Below are positions 1 through 11,800 of a stretch of 38,735 nt of DNA, piece after piece (within the stretch, counting starts at the first letter, position 1; each line of letters starts with the position of its first letter). A program made the translations under genes and the position numbers. The DNA is from Elysia marginata (Eukaryota > Mollusca > Gastropoda > Plakobranchidae): NCBI GenBank assembly GCA_019649035.1, contig BMAT01007307.1, forward strand, positions 10,414 through 49,148, in the 5' to 3' direction. The notes beneath the pieces are model-generated. The model saw only the letters and a list, made by a program, of their open reading frames with translations, ran no database searches and was not told the DNA's origin.

Positions 1-110
1 TAGGAATCACTTGAAATCACTAGGAATCACTTGGAATCACTAGGAATCTTTAGGAATCACTTAGAATTACTAGGAATCACGAAGAATCAACAGGAATCCT
101 TCGAAATACA
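1..110. repeat. 10-bp minisatellite at window edge
   Basis: About eleven tandem copies of TAGGAATCAC and close variants (TTGGAATCAC, TTAGAATTAC), with a hint of a 20-bp double unit. Decayed copies may continue to about 220 (AATCCCTTGAAA, GAGTCACTAA). The array probably extends beyond the left edge. Confidence 0.85.
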
Positions 111-792
111 CTTACCAAATTTTGCAGAGACTGTCTCTGAATCCCTTGAAACCAGTAGAAAGCCCTTAGAGTCACTAACAAGTCCTTGAAGATCCTTTCG
201 TATACCTCGAAATCAGGCCTACCTAGTCATCAATGCAAGTCTCAGAAGGTCACAAACCTAACTGTTTCTTTACCGACTATACCGTTTTCTGACAGAGGAG
301 CAATAAGTTTTGGGAAAGGGGTATTATTTACATAGTATTTACAGACCCGGTAACTGGTAGGCCTAGTGTATGTGAGGAGTGCATTATAACTTCTTTTCTC
401 TTTGCGGAATATTTGTCTTCACTGCTTTGTATCAAATATGATCTTACTAAGTTTGCTGACTCAGGTTGGCATGGGCACTGATGCAAGTGCCCGCTTTAGA
501 AAGTATCTGTAGTTTTTTTCAAACCGTTCACCGTGCGGGTGTTTTGGACATTCTTATAAGGAACCGTTTACAATTGACGGATTAAGATGTTGTCATCGAT
601 GGATGCAAGCAATAGAGTGGAAATATTGTTAGCAATGCTGCAAACAAAAATGTTGACTTTCTCCTGCCCTTACACGTGTCAATAAAACAAATCAGTTTCC
701 GGGTAGATTTTCTCGTCGTTTTTATATCATCAAATAAAAACCGACTGGAACGCTCTGCTTCAAGTTGTTTTTTTTGTTTTTTGTTTTTTTTT

Positions 793-1200
793 AGGAAGGG
801 AGAGAAAGGTGGATAAACAGAGAGACGGAGAGAATGAAAGAGATTGAGAGATACAGACAGAGAGAGAGAGGCTGTTTTTTTCTCTTTCTCTCAGTCTATC
901 TCTGCCTCCCTCGTCCTTCCTCACAATTGCATATCAGACTCTCTTTCTGTTTATGATCTCTGTCTTTCTCAGTCTCTCCTCTCTTTAATCTATCAGTCTT
1001 TCTTTCTGTCCTCTGTCTTTCCTCTCTGCCTCTTTACCAGTCTCTCTACATACCCCACTGTCTCTCCATCTCTCTGTTTTTCAGTGTGTGTCTCTATCTC
1101 CCACTGTCTCTCCATCTCTCTCTCTTTCTAACTCTGCCTCTCCGTATCTGTCCTCCCTACCTCTTTTTCCAAGTCTATATCTGCCTCTCTAGTAGTAAAA

Positions 1201-1234
<34 letters not shown>

Positions 1235-1296
1235 GCTTCTCTCAATCTCTTTCATTCTCTCCGTGTCTCTGTTTATCCACCTTTCTCTCACTTCCT
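793..1296. repeat. Large purine/pyrimidine inverted repeat
   Basis: The purine-rich arm 793-851 is the reverse complement of 1238-1296 over 59 nt with two mismatches; shared core GGTGGATAAACAGAGA. The match extends with lower specificity through GACAGAGAGAGAGAG to about 870/1215. The segment between the arms (about 870-1215) is almost entirely pyrimidine on the plus strand. It could fold into a long hairpin or a triplex-type structure. The apparent ORFs here are translated CT repeat. Confidence 0.85.
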
Positions 1297-1593
1297 CAAA
1301 CCCAACGCACAAGTTTTCCTCTTTCTGTCTGTGCCTGTATCTTATTCCTTAATTTTTTTTATTTCTGTCCGTCTCATAATCTTATTTTACCTCTGCCCAT
1401 CCAACAATTTCCTTTCATTTTTTATTTGTCTGTCCGTCAACCTACCATCAGCCTACCAATCTATGATTGTTTTTAATAATCTGATTAACCAGACATTGAT
1501 TTTTACTTCTTATTAAGTTGTCAAAATAAAACTTTGCTTTTTGTATAGTAATCTCTACTATTATTTCCCCAATGACCTTGGCGGGGTAAAAAA

Positions 1594-1668
1594 AAAAGAA
1601 AGGACCAACCCCGGACCTCTCTGTCCGAAATCCGAGCGTCTACCACGAGACCACGACGCCACACCCCT
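1594..1668 (-). mobile_element. tRNA-like SINE head or tRNA pseudogene
   Basis: On the minus strand an A-box-like TGGTCTCGTGGTAGACG (1652-1636) is followed by a degenerate B-box-like GGGGTTGGTCC (1612-1602). The spacing is tRNA-like, and a T-rich stretch follows the B box. The B box lacks the usual GGTTCGA core, so it is more likely a SINE remnant than a working tRNA. Confidence 0.5.
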
Positions 1669-2692
1669 AACTCCTGCAAGCAATGTACTGAAACAATAGA
1701 CTTATAATATACAATACATAATTATTCTGAATGAGCTCTTGGTGATTAATCTCAGTTTTCTTTCCCTCCTAAATTCCTTATATATATCAATCACCTAAAG
1801 TGAACTCCTGTATTGGGTCGCCATCTCCTCGTGATAACCGGCTAGTCTCATATTTTTTTAGTTTTTTTTTTTTTAATTTTTGCAATGCTTTGGCTCTCCA
1901 AAGTGTTTTCATATTAAGGTACACCCGAGTCTAAATAATTTCTATCTGTCTATCTATCCTGCGACCGCAGTCGAAACATTTGCTATGACTATCTTTTTCC
2001 ATATTTCTCTCTATTTCACTATCTCACTTGTCCTCTATTTCACAAGCAAGATTTTCAGGTGGTATTCCTGTGTCCTGTTCAAGTTGATCAATGTATTAAG
2101 TTGCTGTCCATTCAGGCTTCTTTTCCCAAGTTTAGGTTCCCATAGGATCAGTCCATGTACAACTACAAGTACTTCTTTTTTGTTTCTCTGGCAGTGGCCG
2201 CTGAACCTGAGGCGCATTTCCTTTATTGTGGTTGCGATGCTTGGCAGTTTATCTTAAAGGGCTTTATTTTGGGATCTTGTCCTGCCATGTTACTCCTTTG
2301 ACTACTCTAAACATCTTTGTGTAAACGCCGTCTAGCTTCATGCTTTCTGCCTTTCTTAGTGTCCATGTTGCTGATACAATTAAGAGAACAGTTACTATTG
2401 CTACTCTAAAAACTAATCTTTTATATGATTTGATAACCTAATACTGTGTAATTCGAATATTTGTTTAATTAAAACTACATTCTGATTACTTACTTCATAT
2501 TTTATTTTATCATTTATGCATATAATTTGTTAGGGTTTTTTTTTTTGTTTAGATTATCCGAAAATTCAAACTGGACTGTATATTTTGATCATTTGAACCC
2601 TATAGTAGCAAAGTTTAATTTTGAGTGATCCATAGTTTGACTTATATCAATATATTTTATAAAAGAGAAAAAAAGATCAGTACTATAGTTGA

Positions 2693-2872
2693 AGCCCTCA
2701 ATAAAGGCCCTCCCAATAAAGACCACCTCTCATACTGGACTTTACATTTGAGGACATTCGCTTATATGGGTATATTAGTTTAACTCTTGAACAAAGATCC
2801 CCCCTCTTATAAGACCTGTTGTCACCAACATTCATCAAGGTCTTTTTAAAGAGGTTCCACTGTATAAATATA
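2693..2872. repeat. Interspersed repeat ending GGTTCCACTGTA, copy 1
   Basis: Shares ordered blocks with 29948-30145: CAATAAAGACC, a CCTCTTATA-like block, GACTTTA-ATTTGAGG, GACCTGTT, ACCAACA and TTCCACTGTAT. On the other strand it starts TACAGTGGAACCTC, a terminus seen in pogo/Tigger-type DNA transposons. The opposite TIR is not evident, so the copy may be truncated. Confidence 0.55.
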
Positions 2873-3682
2873 GTTTAAATAAAACAAGTATTTTTAACTG
2901 TCTAGGTTCAAGCTATCTGAACTCAACTGTGCGCGAACCACTGTAGCTGGTCAGAAATAAAAAGCTCTTATCCTCCCAACTCTCACTGAATATTAAGTGT
3001 AACTTAAGAGTTCTCAGTCTCCTGGCAGCAAATAAGCAAACAATAAAATATTTTTTATTTCAAAAAGTAACCAAAAGCAAAAAAAAAGGTACAAAAAACC
3101 AAATTGCATAACGGTTCAGTCCTGTTAAAAAAATTGGTCTCCCGAAGAACTATAAAAAAAAAAGCATAATTCACTTCCTCAACTACCCCATGCCAGTTCC
3201 TCTCTCATATCTATGTTCAGATTTTACCCTTTGGTGACAATAGGACCATTTTACCAGGTGTGTTTTGCGTTTGGCCAAGAGACGCACATTAAGCCTTTCA
3301 ATGCTTTGAACGCACATTGGATATCAGCAACTAATTTCAAAATGTTAAGGCTGCTAAAACTTGTGAACAGCTTTAACTTCAACTTAAATGAAATTGATAT
3401 AAATGAAATAAACTAAAAAACACAACTAGGCAGGTCGTTCGTTATCTTCGTTTATTATTTATACATGTACATAGTTCACCATTAAAAGAAACTCTTAAAA
3501 ACCTAGTGATAAACACTTTCACTGTAAAGGCCTAGAAATATATACATTCATTGTAAAGGCAGAGGCATACTTGCTTGCACTGTAGAGACCTAAAAACGCT
3601 CTAGGAGAGGCCTAGGGATAAAGATGCTAACTAAAGAGGCCTAGAGGGAAAAAAACCTGTTTACTGTAGAAGTCTGACAATT

Positions 3683-3867
3683 GTTCTGACCTAAATCTGC
3701 CTATTGGTGCGGAATTGTGTATCAAAAGTGCTCCATTAGCGTTTTATTTGAACTGCATAATTTTTTTTCCTATCGTGCTACAGAAGATAGGTATGCAATC
3801 TACAATACAAGAAGGAATGCGGAAGAGATTGTGTTTCCCAAGTTGCGACGTAGATTTAGGTCAGAAC
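3683..3867. mobile_element. MITE-like element, copy 1
   Basis: Starts GTTCTGACCTAAATCTGC and ends GTAGATTTAGGTCAGAAC, an inverted repeat of about 18 nt with one or two mismatches. The interior shares long segments with 35755-35917 (GCGGAATT..ATATCAAAAG; GCGGAAGAGATT; TTTCCCAAGT; GACGTAGAT). At 185 bp with no coding capacity it fits a non-autonomous DNA transposon. The target duplication is not clear. Confidence 0.7.
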
Positions 3868-4030
3868 CATTAAAACAAATGTTCATTTAAGGGGCCTAAA
3901 GACACATTTTATTATGTAAAGAACTATTAAAAAATAACATAGACATTTATCATTTTAGAGGTCCAGAGATAAAGATGTTTATAATTATAGAGACCTAGAG
4001 ATTAACCATTTCATAATTTTAAAAAATTTG

Positions 4031-4032
<2 letters not shown>

Positions 4033-4070
<38 letters not shown>
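4033..4070. repeat. GA microsatellite
   Basis: About 18 uninterrupted GA units. Confidence 0.9.
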
Positions 4071-4072
<2 letters not shown>

Positions 4073-4199
4073 TGTTAAAACCAAGTTGCCACTTAGTTTC
4101 CTTGTTAGAGTCCTAGAGGTTAAGACATTAATTATAGCGGTTGAGAGAACTAACCTTTCAACCCTAGAAGCATCATCAGCCCATCATTTGGGCTCTATA

Positions 4200-7100
4200 A
4201 ACAGAAGTTTATTTTTTTAATAAAAATCAAAATTAATGAAATTATGACGCAAAAAGGTTTAATATGTGACGCTTCTACGATTAAAGGTAAAAAAAAGAGA
4301 GAGAAATAAGAATAATCAGTTTTTCATTCCAACCCAAGGACAAAGGGCAAGTGTTAAACAAAACAAAAAAAAGAAAAAGAAAAAAAGCATGGTTATACTA
4401 GTCTTCCACCGCCCACGGCAGTCTCAAGACTACATATAAATTGACAAAGTATCAAGCCTTCTCAAGCATTAAAAGTTACGTAATAACTAGTTAATATGAA
4501 GTGATTTGAGCAAGATCTGCAAACTCACAGAAAATATATATTTGAAAAATTTCCCAGCATTTTATAACTACCTACATAGCAAAAAATAAAACACAAGCAA
4601 TTTTACCAGCTACAATATTCTTTGACATGTATAAGCATAAGCCAGCAACCTATAGTCTAGATCGATATAGTCTGAACACTTCAACTCTTTTTTCTTTCTT
4701 ATCTCTATCCTATTCATCTCTCCCCCCCTCCTCCATCTTAGCTTTATAAAACTATTATAAATCAGGACATTAGTCAAAAATGACCTGCATCAGGCCAATT
4801 TTGTGCCAGACAGCTAAAAATACTGCAATGTTATTTCAGGGAGTCACTACAAATGCCATGCTTTTTAATGGAACCAACGGAAATCCACTTTTATGTCGCT
4901 TTTCATTTAAGTACGTGAAAAAGTTTGATTTGAAAGCCATCTTTAAAATTTGTTATTTTCTAATATAAATCCTCAAAGCATTTTTGAATTCTTGAATTTT
5001 TAGAGGCAAAAAAATGGTGACCTTATTCGTATAATTTTAAGCGTAAAAACCTCAGAGCTAGACATTATACATACCCCTAAGAATGATAATAATTGTTTAA
5101 AATGAAATTCACTTCTAAAGCCTAAAACAATAAGGAAAAGAGACAAAAACGATGTTTATACAAGTTTGTACACCCACAACCAAAAAAAAAAAAATTAGAA
5201 ATAACAATCAGATTTCAATTGAAAATAAAGAATTTCCTATTCAATATCTACTGAAAGACCTGGACAACAGGTTGAAAGCCAAAATAGGTAAGTTATATAA
5301 ATGCGCTCATACTGAACTAACAGGCGACAAAGAAAACAAAAATCACACTCACTAACCAATTCATGATCTTCATTACACAGGTGGTTAGTCATAAGGTGGT
5401 ACCGCAATATTTCATCAAGCTTCAAAAAAATACAATGTTATGTGATTGATTTATTATAGCAATAGTAATGCCCCAAAACTTGATTGTAAAAAAATACAGG
5501 ACAAGGCAGTGAAAAATGAGATCTATACATTAAAAAAAAATTTTAAGAACAAATCTAGGAAATTTGAATAGGATTCAAAACATTGAGCGAAACCCTGATG
5601 TACATTAACTCCTACATTGACAAGCGTTGAAATGAAATGAATAGAAATCAAACCATTGATTTTGACATATCAGTTAATGTATATATTTGTACCAAGCTTG
5701 TAAAGAAGAAACAAAAAAACCATGAGAAATAATTATTTATAGGCATAAACATGGAGTATGAACAAAAATCAGTAAGCCAAAAAGCACAGTTTTAGTTCTT
5801 TAAAGACGGGTCTTGGAACCAGGGAAATGAATCAGATGTAGGCATATATGATTTGCGAAAAGTCCTGTTCAATGCAAAGTTTATTCCTCTATTTCTCTCT
5901 ACATTTTAAACGAAAAGAACTTCAAATATCTTTCCACAAATTTAGGGTCATTTCTTGCAAATTTTTAAAGCTCGAGAGCTCAGAAAAACCAGGTTGAAAA
6001 ATCCAACTAATTTGCACAGGTTGTGAGAAAAAAAAATTTGAAAAATTTGAAGAAAAAAAAAGCAAATCAACAGTTCAAGCATTATAGTGCCCAGGTATAT
6101 GGTTTATATAACATGGAATCTTGTATAATAAACTACTATATAAATTTTCTTAAAATGCACTTACCCACCTTTGTGAAAAGTGGACGCACCTTTGAGAAAA
6201 GTGGTAATGTTAAATTCAATAAGAGAAATTCATTACACATTGAAACACTTTGACTTTAGATTTGACTTTAGACAGGATGGGCTGAGTCTTTAAATGCGGC
6301 CATCATAACTTGGGAAGACACATGATCGTAACAGTTACAGAACTACAAATACTGCATTTGGCAAAAATCATTAAACAGAATCGTAAGGTGGCAGACAGAC
6401 ATTTTTGTATTTATACACTTTTGGGGAAAAAAAACAACTCTTACATACTCGGAGGTAAAAAGCGACCTGTTTCAAAGAGAATCCATTAATGTATGTTTTC
6501 CTTACAGTCTCAGGTTTGATACCCATTGGGTTCAGCATATATATAAATTAAGAAATTATCTAAACAATGCTCACACTGATAAATGGTACTATCCGATACA
6601 AATGAAAACTTCACAGGGCAATCAGCGAAAAATCAGTGAAAAGTAATATTATAAAATTTTATTTTTACAAACAAAAAAACACTAAAAAAAAAAAACTATC
6701 ATTGAATTTTTGACAGAGCCAATTAATTAATGTAAATGAAAATTCTAATTTAAAGGAGGAAATAAAAGATAAATCATCACCTATTTATTCTCCTCTAACT
6801 TAATGTCCGCTGGAGTTGATGCTCATGTGTATAAGAACAGGAAAGCAAAAGAAACAGTCTGACACTGATTGTAAATTTCTTGCATGTCCTTGCAATTTAT
6901 CAATTTACTTATATTATTAGGAATGAAAAGGAATAAAATTGTTTAGACTTACAACAACACCATTGAATACGGTGTATGCTTTTATACAAACCTTATTGAT
7001 TAGTGTATAATATACACATACAGAAGAAAAACCTCTTGCACCGGTCTTTTTTTCTTTTTCAAGTATTTATATTCTTTTCATTTTCTATTATACGCAATTT

Positions 7101-8683
7101 ACAATCAAAACTTTTGATCTTATAATTTGTTACAATCATATCAAAGGCTATCAATAATGGCACAGATGATTACCGGTGAGTCTCTTAGTTCAGAGTTATC
7201 CATGACTGGTATATGTTTCACACACACACACACACACACACACAAGCAACGGGACCGTTTTAAAGAAGACTATCCACCAGGAACAATTTTTCAGGACAGC
7301 CAAAAAATCAACAATTTACTCAAACTTTGTTCATATGATAAACTTAGAATTATCATCACGCAAGAATGGGTCAGGCTCTAAAATTCTGACCTGGGCAGAA
7401 AGGTGCTTCCCTTTTCACTTTATTGAGCATATGCAAACTGCCCGATTTTGCCATTTTTGCATATACAATGTTTTTCCTTAAAGCGGAAGCATACATATCC
7501 ATACAAATTTTTTAAAAAACAAAAGCAATATATGCAACTTAGTTTTGTTATCAAATTCCAACCGCATCTTGGGTTTGGTGTTTATGTGAAAGGAGCGACA
7601 AGTAATTTTGATTTCTAGAAAGAAGCTGCAACCAAATGTTTACAAAAAAAAGCAATTCATAATGCACATTGATAAACACATAAAAAATATATATATCTGC
7701 AAATTAGTTACCCACAAGAAAACAAAGCTCAATTTTGTCTCAAACGGGCATGACACTCCATCAAACAGCTTCTGCATCATAAGATTCTCTTCCTAAACAC
7801 CTAAGCCAACTGTAGGCCTAATATGTTGACAATGAGTATTCTGTAAAGAAATCCGCGTTCCCCCTTCTCAGATATTCTTTGAACAGAAAAACACTAACAA
7901 CAGTGAATTCCTTTAAAGAAGAAAAATCTTGGGCAATGAGATTGATGAGAAAAATATTAACATACAGACCGCAACATTTGTCTCTGCTTTGGTGCTCCTG
8001 TTTCTTAGTGATAATTGACATTCTGTTTACTGTCCTCTTACCCTATACTTCCACAAACTGAAAAATTTACAGTCGCCAATTTGTTGAACTTTGCTTTTCA
8101 AAAATTATACAACATTGATAAAGCGGTTTGTTTTTAATTTTTGCCATTTTTTTTTTAAAGGTTCTGTACAGTTCTTCACAACTTGTGAAAATTCTAAGGG
8201 CTTAATACATGTAAGAACTACAAAAACCATGCGAGCATATATTTCAAATCTCTCAAAGCAACACATTCATTGAATGGACTTTGCTTGTTCTTTTTTTTTT
8301 ATCTATAGAATCACACTTCAGCTACGTTAGGTATCACATATTTAAAAGAAGGTAAAAGAAATATATAAAGTTGTTTTCCACCTCCAAGACGATATCCTAG
8401 ATAGGTGAAGCTAAAAATCAATAGAAAATGCAATACAACTGAAAAAAAAAAGACCTGAATAAGTTCTGCACTTTCTTAACAAGATTAAAAAAAAAACACT
8501 GTCAAGCATTAAATGAGCTACAAAGTTTAAAAAATAGTAAGATTGTGTCCCCTCCCCCTGCCCAAGCCACTGTCACACATTCCCCTCACTACTCAGCAGT
8601 CAAGATTTCACAATAACAAAATTATTTCCAGATTTCCTATCCACCAATTCTCCAGCTTGGCTTTGCCTGCTTGCCAGATTGTC
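4200..8683. other. AT-rich stretch without a recognised gene
   Basis: Short ORFs here have no recognisable domain and biased AT-rich composition. Apart from the CA run at 7218 no clear element was found. Part of it may be the 3' UTR of the PRAS40 homologue, whose stop codon is at 8684. Confidence 0.5.
7218..7245. repeat. CA microsatellite
   Basis: About 13 CA units, within an otherwise featureless AT-rich stretch. Confidence 0.9.
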
Positions 8684-8827
8684 TTACTGCCATTTGACTT
8701 GGGTGAAGTCGCCAGTGTTCACACGCTGACGAGGGCGGTCACCAAAGATGTAGCGATCTCGCTCCTGAATACTTTCAGAGAGCGCCTGCATCTGACGAGG
8801 GATGTCGTCAAACTCAGCCGCTGACTC
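8684..8827 (-). CDS. AKT1S1: PRAS40 homologue last coding exon with Akt site
   Basis: Encodes residues 349-395. The helix-like stretch DDIPRQMQALSESIQERD parallels human DLDRIAASMRALVLRE, and YIFGDRPRQRVNTGDF parallels human QVFGDLPRPRLNTSDF. Thr386 fits RxRxxT. The protein ends VKWQ with TAA at 8686-8684. No convincing polyadenylation signal was assigned, so the extent of the 3' UTR toward lower coordinates is unknown. Confidence 0.92.
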   Translation of the reverse strand, partial: ESAAEFDDIPRQMQALSESIQERDRYIFGDRPRQRVNTGDFTQVKWQ

Positions 8828-11800
8828 CTACAAGATAGAGAGAATTGTTAAAGATTTGAAATTTACACAAACACTGCTGCTAAATAAAAAAATACAAGCA
8901 AGAGGGAGCCGGAGAGGAAGAGGAAGACAAGAAGTTAAAAAGAAAGTACAAAACTTCGTTACACATAAAAACTGTAATAAGCCAAAAGCAACGATTAAAG
9001 GGTAAAAAAAGACGGTTCATATCTCTTAAAAGCTGACAAGTGAATGCTTTTGCTGAAGATGGTGGTGATAGTGATGATGATGATGTCACTGTCTCTGATG
9101 ATGATGGTTATAGCAACAGCAATCATGATGACCCTCACCTCTATTTCATCATCAAAGTGGTGAGAAAATCGCATGTTATGGACGTTCTGGGGCATAGAGA
9201 TGGGCACAGATGTGGACATGCGGGAGGAGGAAACAGAGTCCCCCCAGCCTCCGCCAGTTTCCTCCATGGTGTCCAAGTCCGCCGGATCTCCGCGTCTGTA
9301 GCGGCCAGACAGTTGCCCCTGGTGGTGACCTCTACTACCACTTGACATCAACGGTGATTGGTTCTCTGATAGACACAGGACAGAAATAAACAGTAGAGAA
9401 AAGAGCAATTTTCTAACCTGATCAAGGGCATAGATTACAGTTTTAATAATTTTTGTTAAGTCCATACGTCAAAATTCTGACTTGTGCTTCATTTACCTTA
9501 GTAGTCTTACATATATCTTCTCACATTCTTAAATATATCTCCTCACGTGATGTTTAACATGGAAGTTTGTACTAAAAGACCGTCTTTTTTTCATGATTGT
9601 GACAAAATGTAACACAATGCCCTTTCTTTCAATATCCAGCATTCTTCTTTTAAATAAATTTTGTTTGACACAGAAATATTTGTCTGATAAAGACTTGCCT
9701 TGTTTGTAACAGAACAGAATCACTATTCTTTGTAGTAATTTTAACAAAAAAAAAATTAAAAGAAAAGAAAAAAGAAAAAAAGGGCAAATTGATAATACAG
9801 CTCTATATTATCTAGAATATAATCAGGGACGCCACACAAATTTTCTAAAAATAACTGAAAATCCTGGTGCTCATTCTCATGTTCATTAACATACACAAAA
9901 TGTGCCATTGTGGAGCACTGAATTGTCATTGTTGATGGGATCTATCTTGTTCAAATTTGTGTTCATTCAGTTTCTCTGGCTTAAAAAAAAGGAAAATAAC
10001 TGAAAAATGGCATCTCTGTATGATAAATGTCTGCTAGAAATGCTATGTATTACACAAGGATTCAAATTCTATTGAATTTTGAAAGCTTAAGAAATCAAGA
10101 CTTAAAACTAATGCCTTGCAAAGAGTTTGCCTTTGTGAAATATAGAATTTATCAAATCATCCCCGACTTAGAGTAAAACATTAAGACTCTTTTATCTTTA
10201 AAAACCATTTTAAACTAACAAAAATTCACAAAAATTTTTCCAGAGAATATGTTTATGTTAAGCTATTTTTTATAGAGTTTTGGAGGCGGAAAAAAACCGA
10301 CAATACTCAAAATATGAAAGTTTCTAAATACAAAAATTTTTATATATAACTCATTTCAAGTAGAAAAATAAGACATTGTGTCCTACCAGATCTTCTCCAG
10401 GCAGCTGTAGTTGGGTCATCGATGACATCATCCTCCTCAGGGTCAAACCCATCCATCGTGAAAACTGCCAGGAAAAAAAATTTATCAAGATATTTTGTAA
10501 GTTGTTGTTATCATTTCAGATGCATCATCTGTGACCAAATCTTTATATGGTTATAAGAATGACTAGCAAGGGGACCAAAAAAATTCAAATTGGTCAAATT
10601 CTTGCTTTTTTAATTTCATTTGATAGAGCAAACCTTTCTGTACAAAAAACTTTTTAAAGCATCAAAATCCCTTCATAAATAAAAAAGTTATGTCCATTTT
10701 ACTGACGCGAAACCTAGGAAATTTTTTGGACAATCATTTACAAAGAGATAGAGCAAAAAACGAGCAAGACGGCGGTACACGTTTGATCAGGAAATGAAGG
10801 TTAAAAATTCATAACTTTTTTATTTTCGAAGCTATTGGTACAAAATTTGGGGATTTTATAGATTTTAGGGTGGGTATTCCAAAAAAATTATTGAAATTTG
10901 TCTGTTGCAATTACTTACTGAAGTACATGATGTAATATTATGTAACTTACGCACATATCGGTGTATAATTAAATAACAAGGCATATTTCCTTCATTTTCA
11001 AGCTATGAACTTGAAATTTTGTAGGTAAATCTTTCTTGGAGTGAAGATTTTAAAAATATTGCATATAAAATTTTGAGAGGAATTTTTAGTTTTACAAAAA
11101 CTGTCCTCTGATTGCATAATATTTCAAAGATAAAAGGGAAACACGGCACAGTTCAGCCATTAATTTAGCTGCTGGAAACAATAAGTGATTGGGTAGATAA
11201 GAGGATGGGGATTCTGAAGTTATCATAAAAAAACTGTCTCTAGAGGAGAGTGTCATGATGTCATTTAACATTATGTAATGCAAATTTTATGTTATGTAAC
11301 CAAGCTGTTTGTCATTGCGAAAAGAAGAAAAAAGCAATGACCTTTTCTCCCTTGCTTTTAAGAGGTAAAATGGTTGAAATTCAAGGATGAATCTTTTTGT
11401 CACAACCTCAACGTTTCCTTTATGTTTTTGTAGATTGTTATGTACATTTTCTAATATCTCCATGGCACAGACACCATTATGCAACATTACACAATAAAGA
11501 CAGCCAGTTGTTACCCACGTTTCAATTATAATGTATTATGTATCCTACATTTTNNNNNNNNNNNNNNNNNNNNNNNNNNNNNNNNNNNNNNNNNNNNNNN
11601 NNNNNNNNNNNNNNNNNNNNNNNNNNNNNNNNNNNNNNNNNNNNNNNNNNNNNTTTAATTACAATGTATGATGTATCTACATTTCATTTAAATATTTTTG
11701 CCAAGGTTTTAAATTAAAAAAAAAAGATTCCTTTTTCCTTTCATGTATTAAATGTTTTACTTACAATCAGTAACAAGCTATATCAAGAGTTCAAGCCTCA

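Larger units (their letters stand above)
3475..4160. repeat. Degenerate ~30-bp minisatellite, interrupted by a MITE and a GA run
   Basis: Recurring diverged units resemble TTTAGAGGCCTAGAGATAAA with about 30-nt spacing: GTAAAGGCCTAGAAATA, GTAGAGACCTAAAAAC, AGAGGCCTAGGGATAAAG, AGAGGTCCAGAGATAAAG, AGAGACCTAGAGATTAA. The element at 3683-3867 and a GA microsatellite (4033-4070) lie inside it. Confidence 0.55.

Noticed and set aside
1..110. CRISPR-like array of short repeats
   Set aside because: The repeats are contiguous 10-mers with no spacers, in a eukaryotic context; this is a minisatellite.
844..1352. Overlapping ORFs rich in Ser/Leu
   Set aside because: They are translations of a CT-rich repeat inside the inverted repeat; composition is fully explained by the low-complexity DNA.
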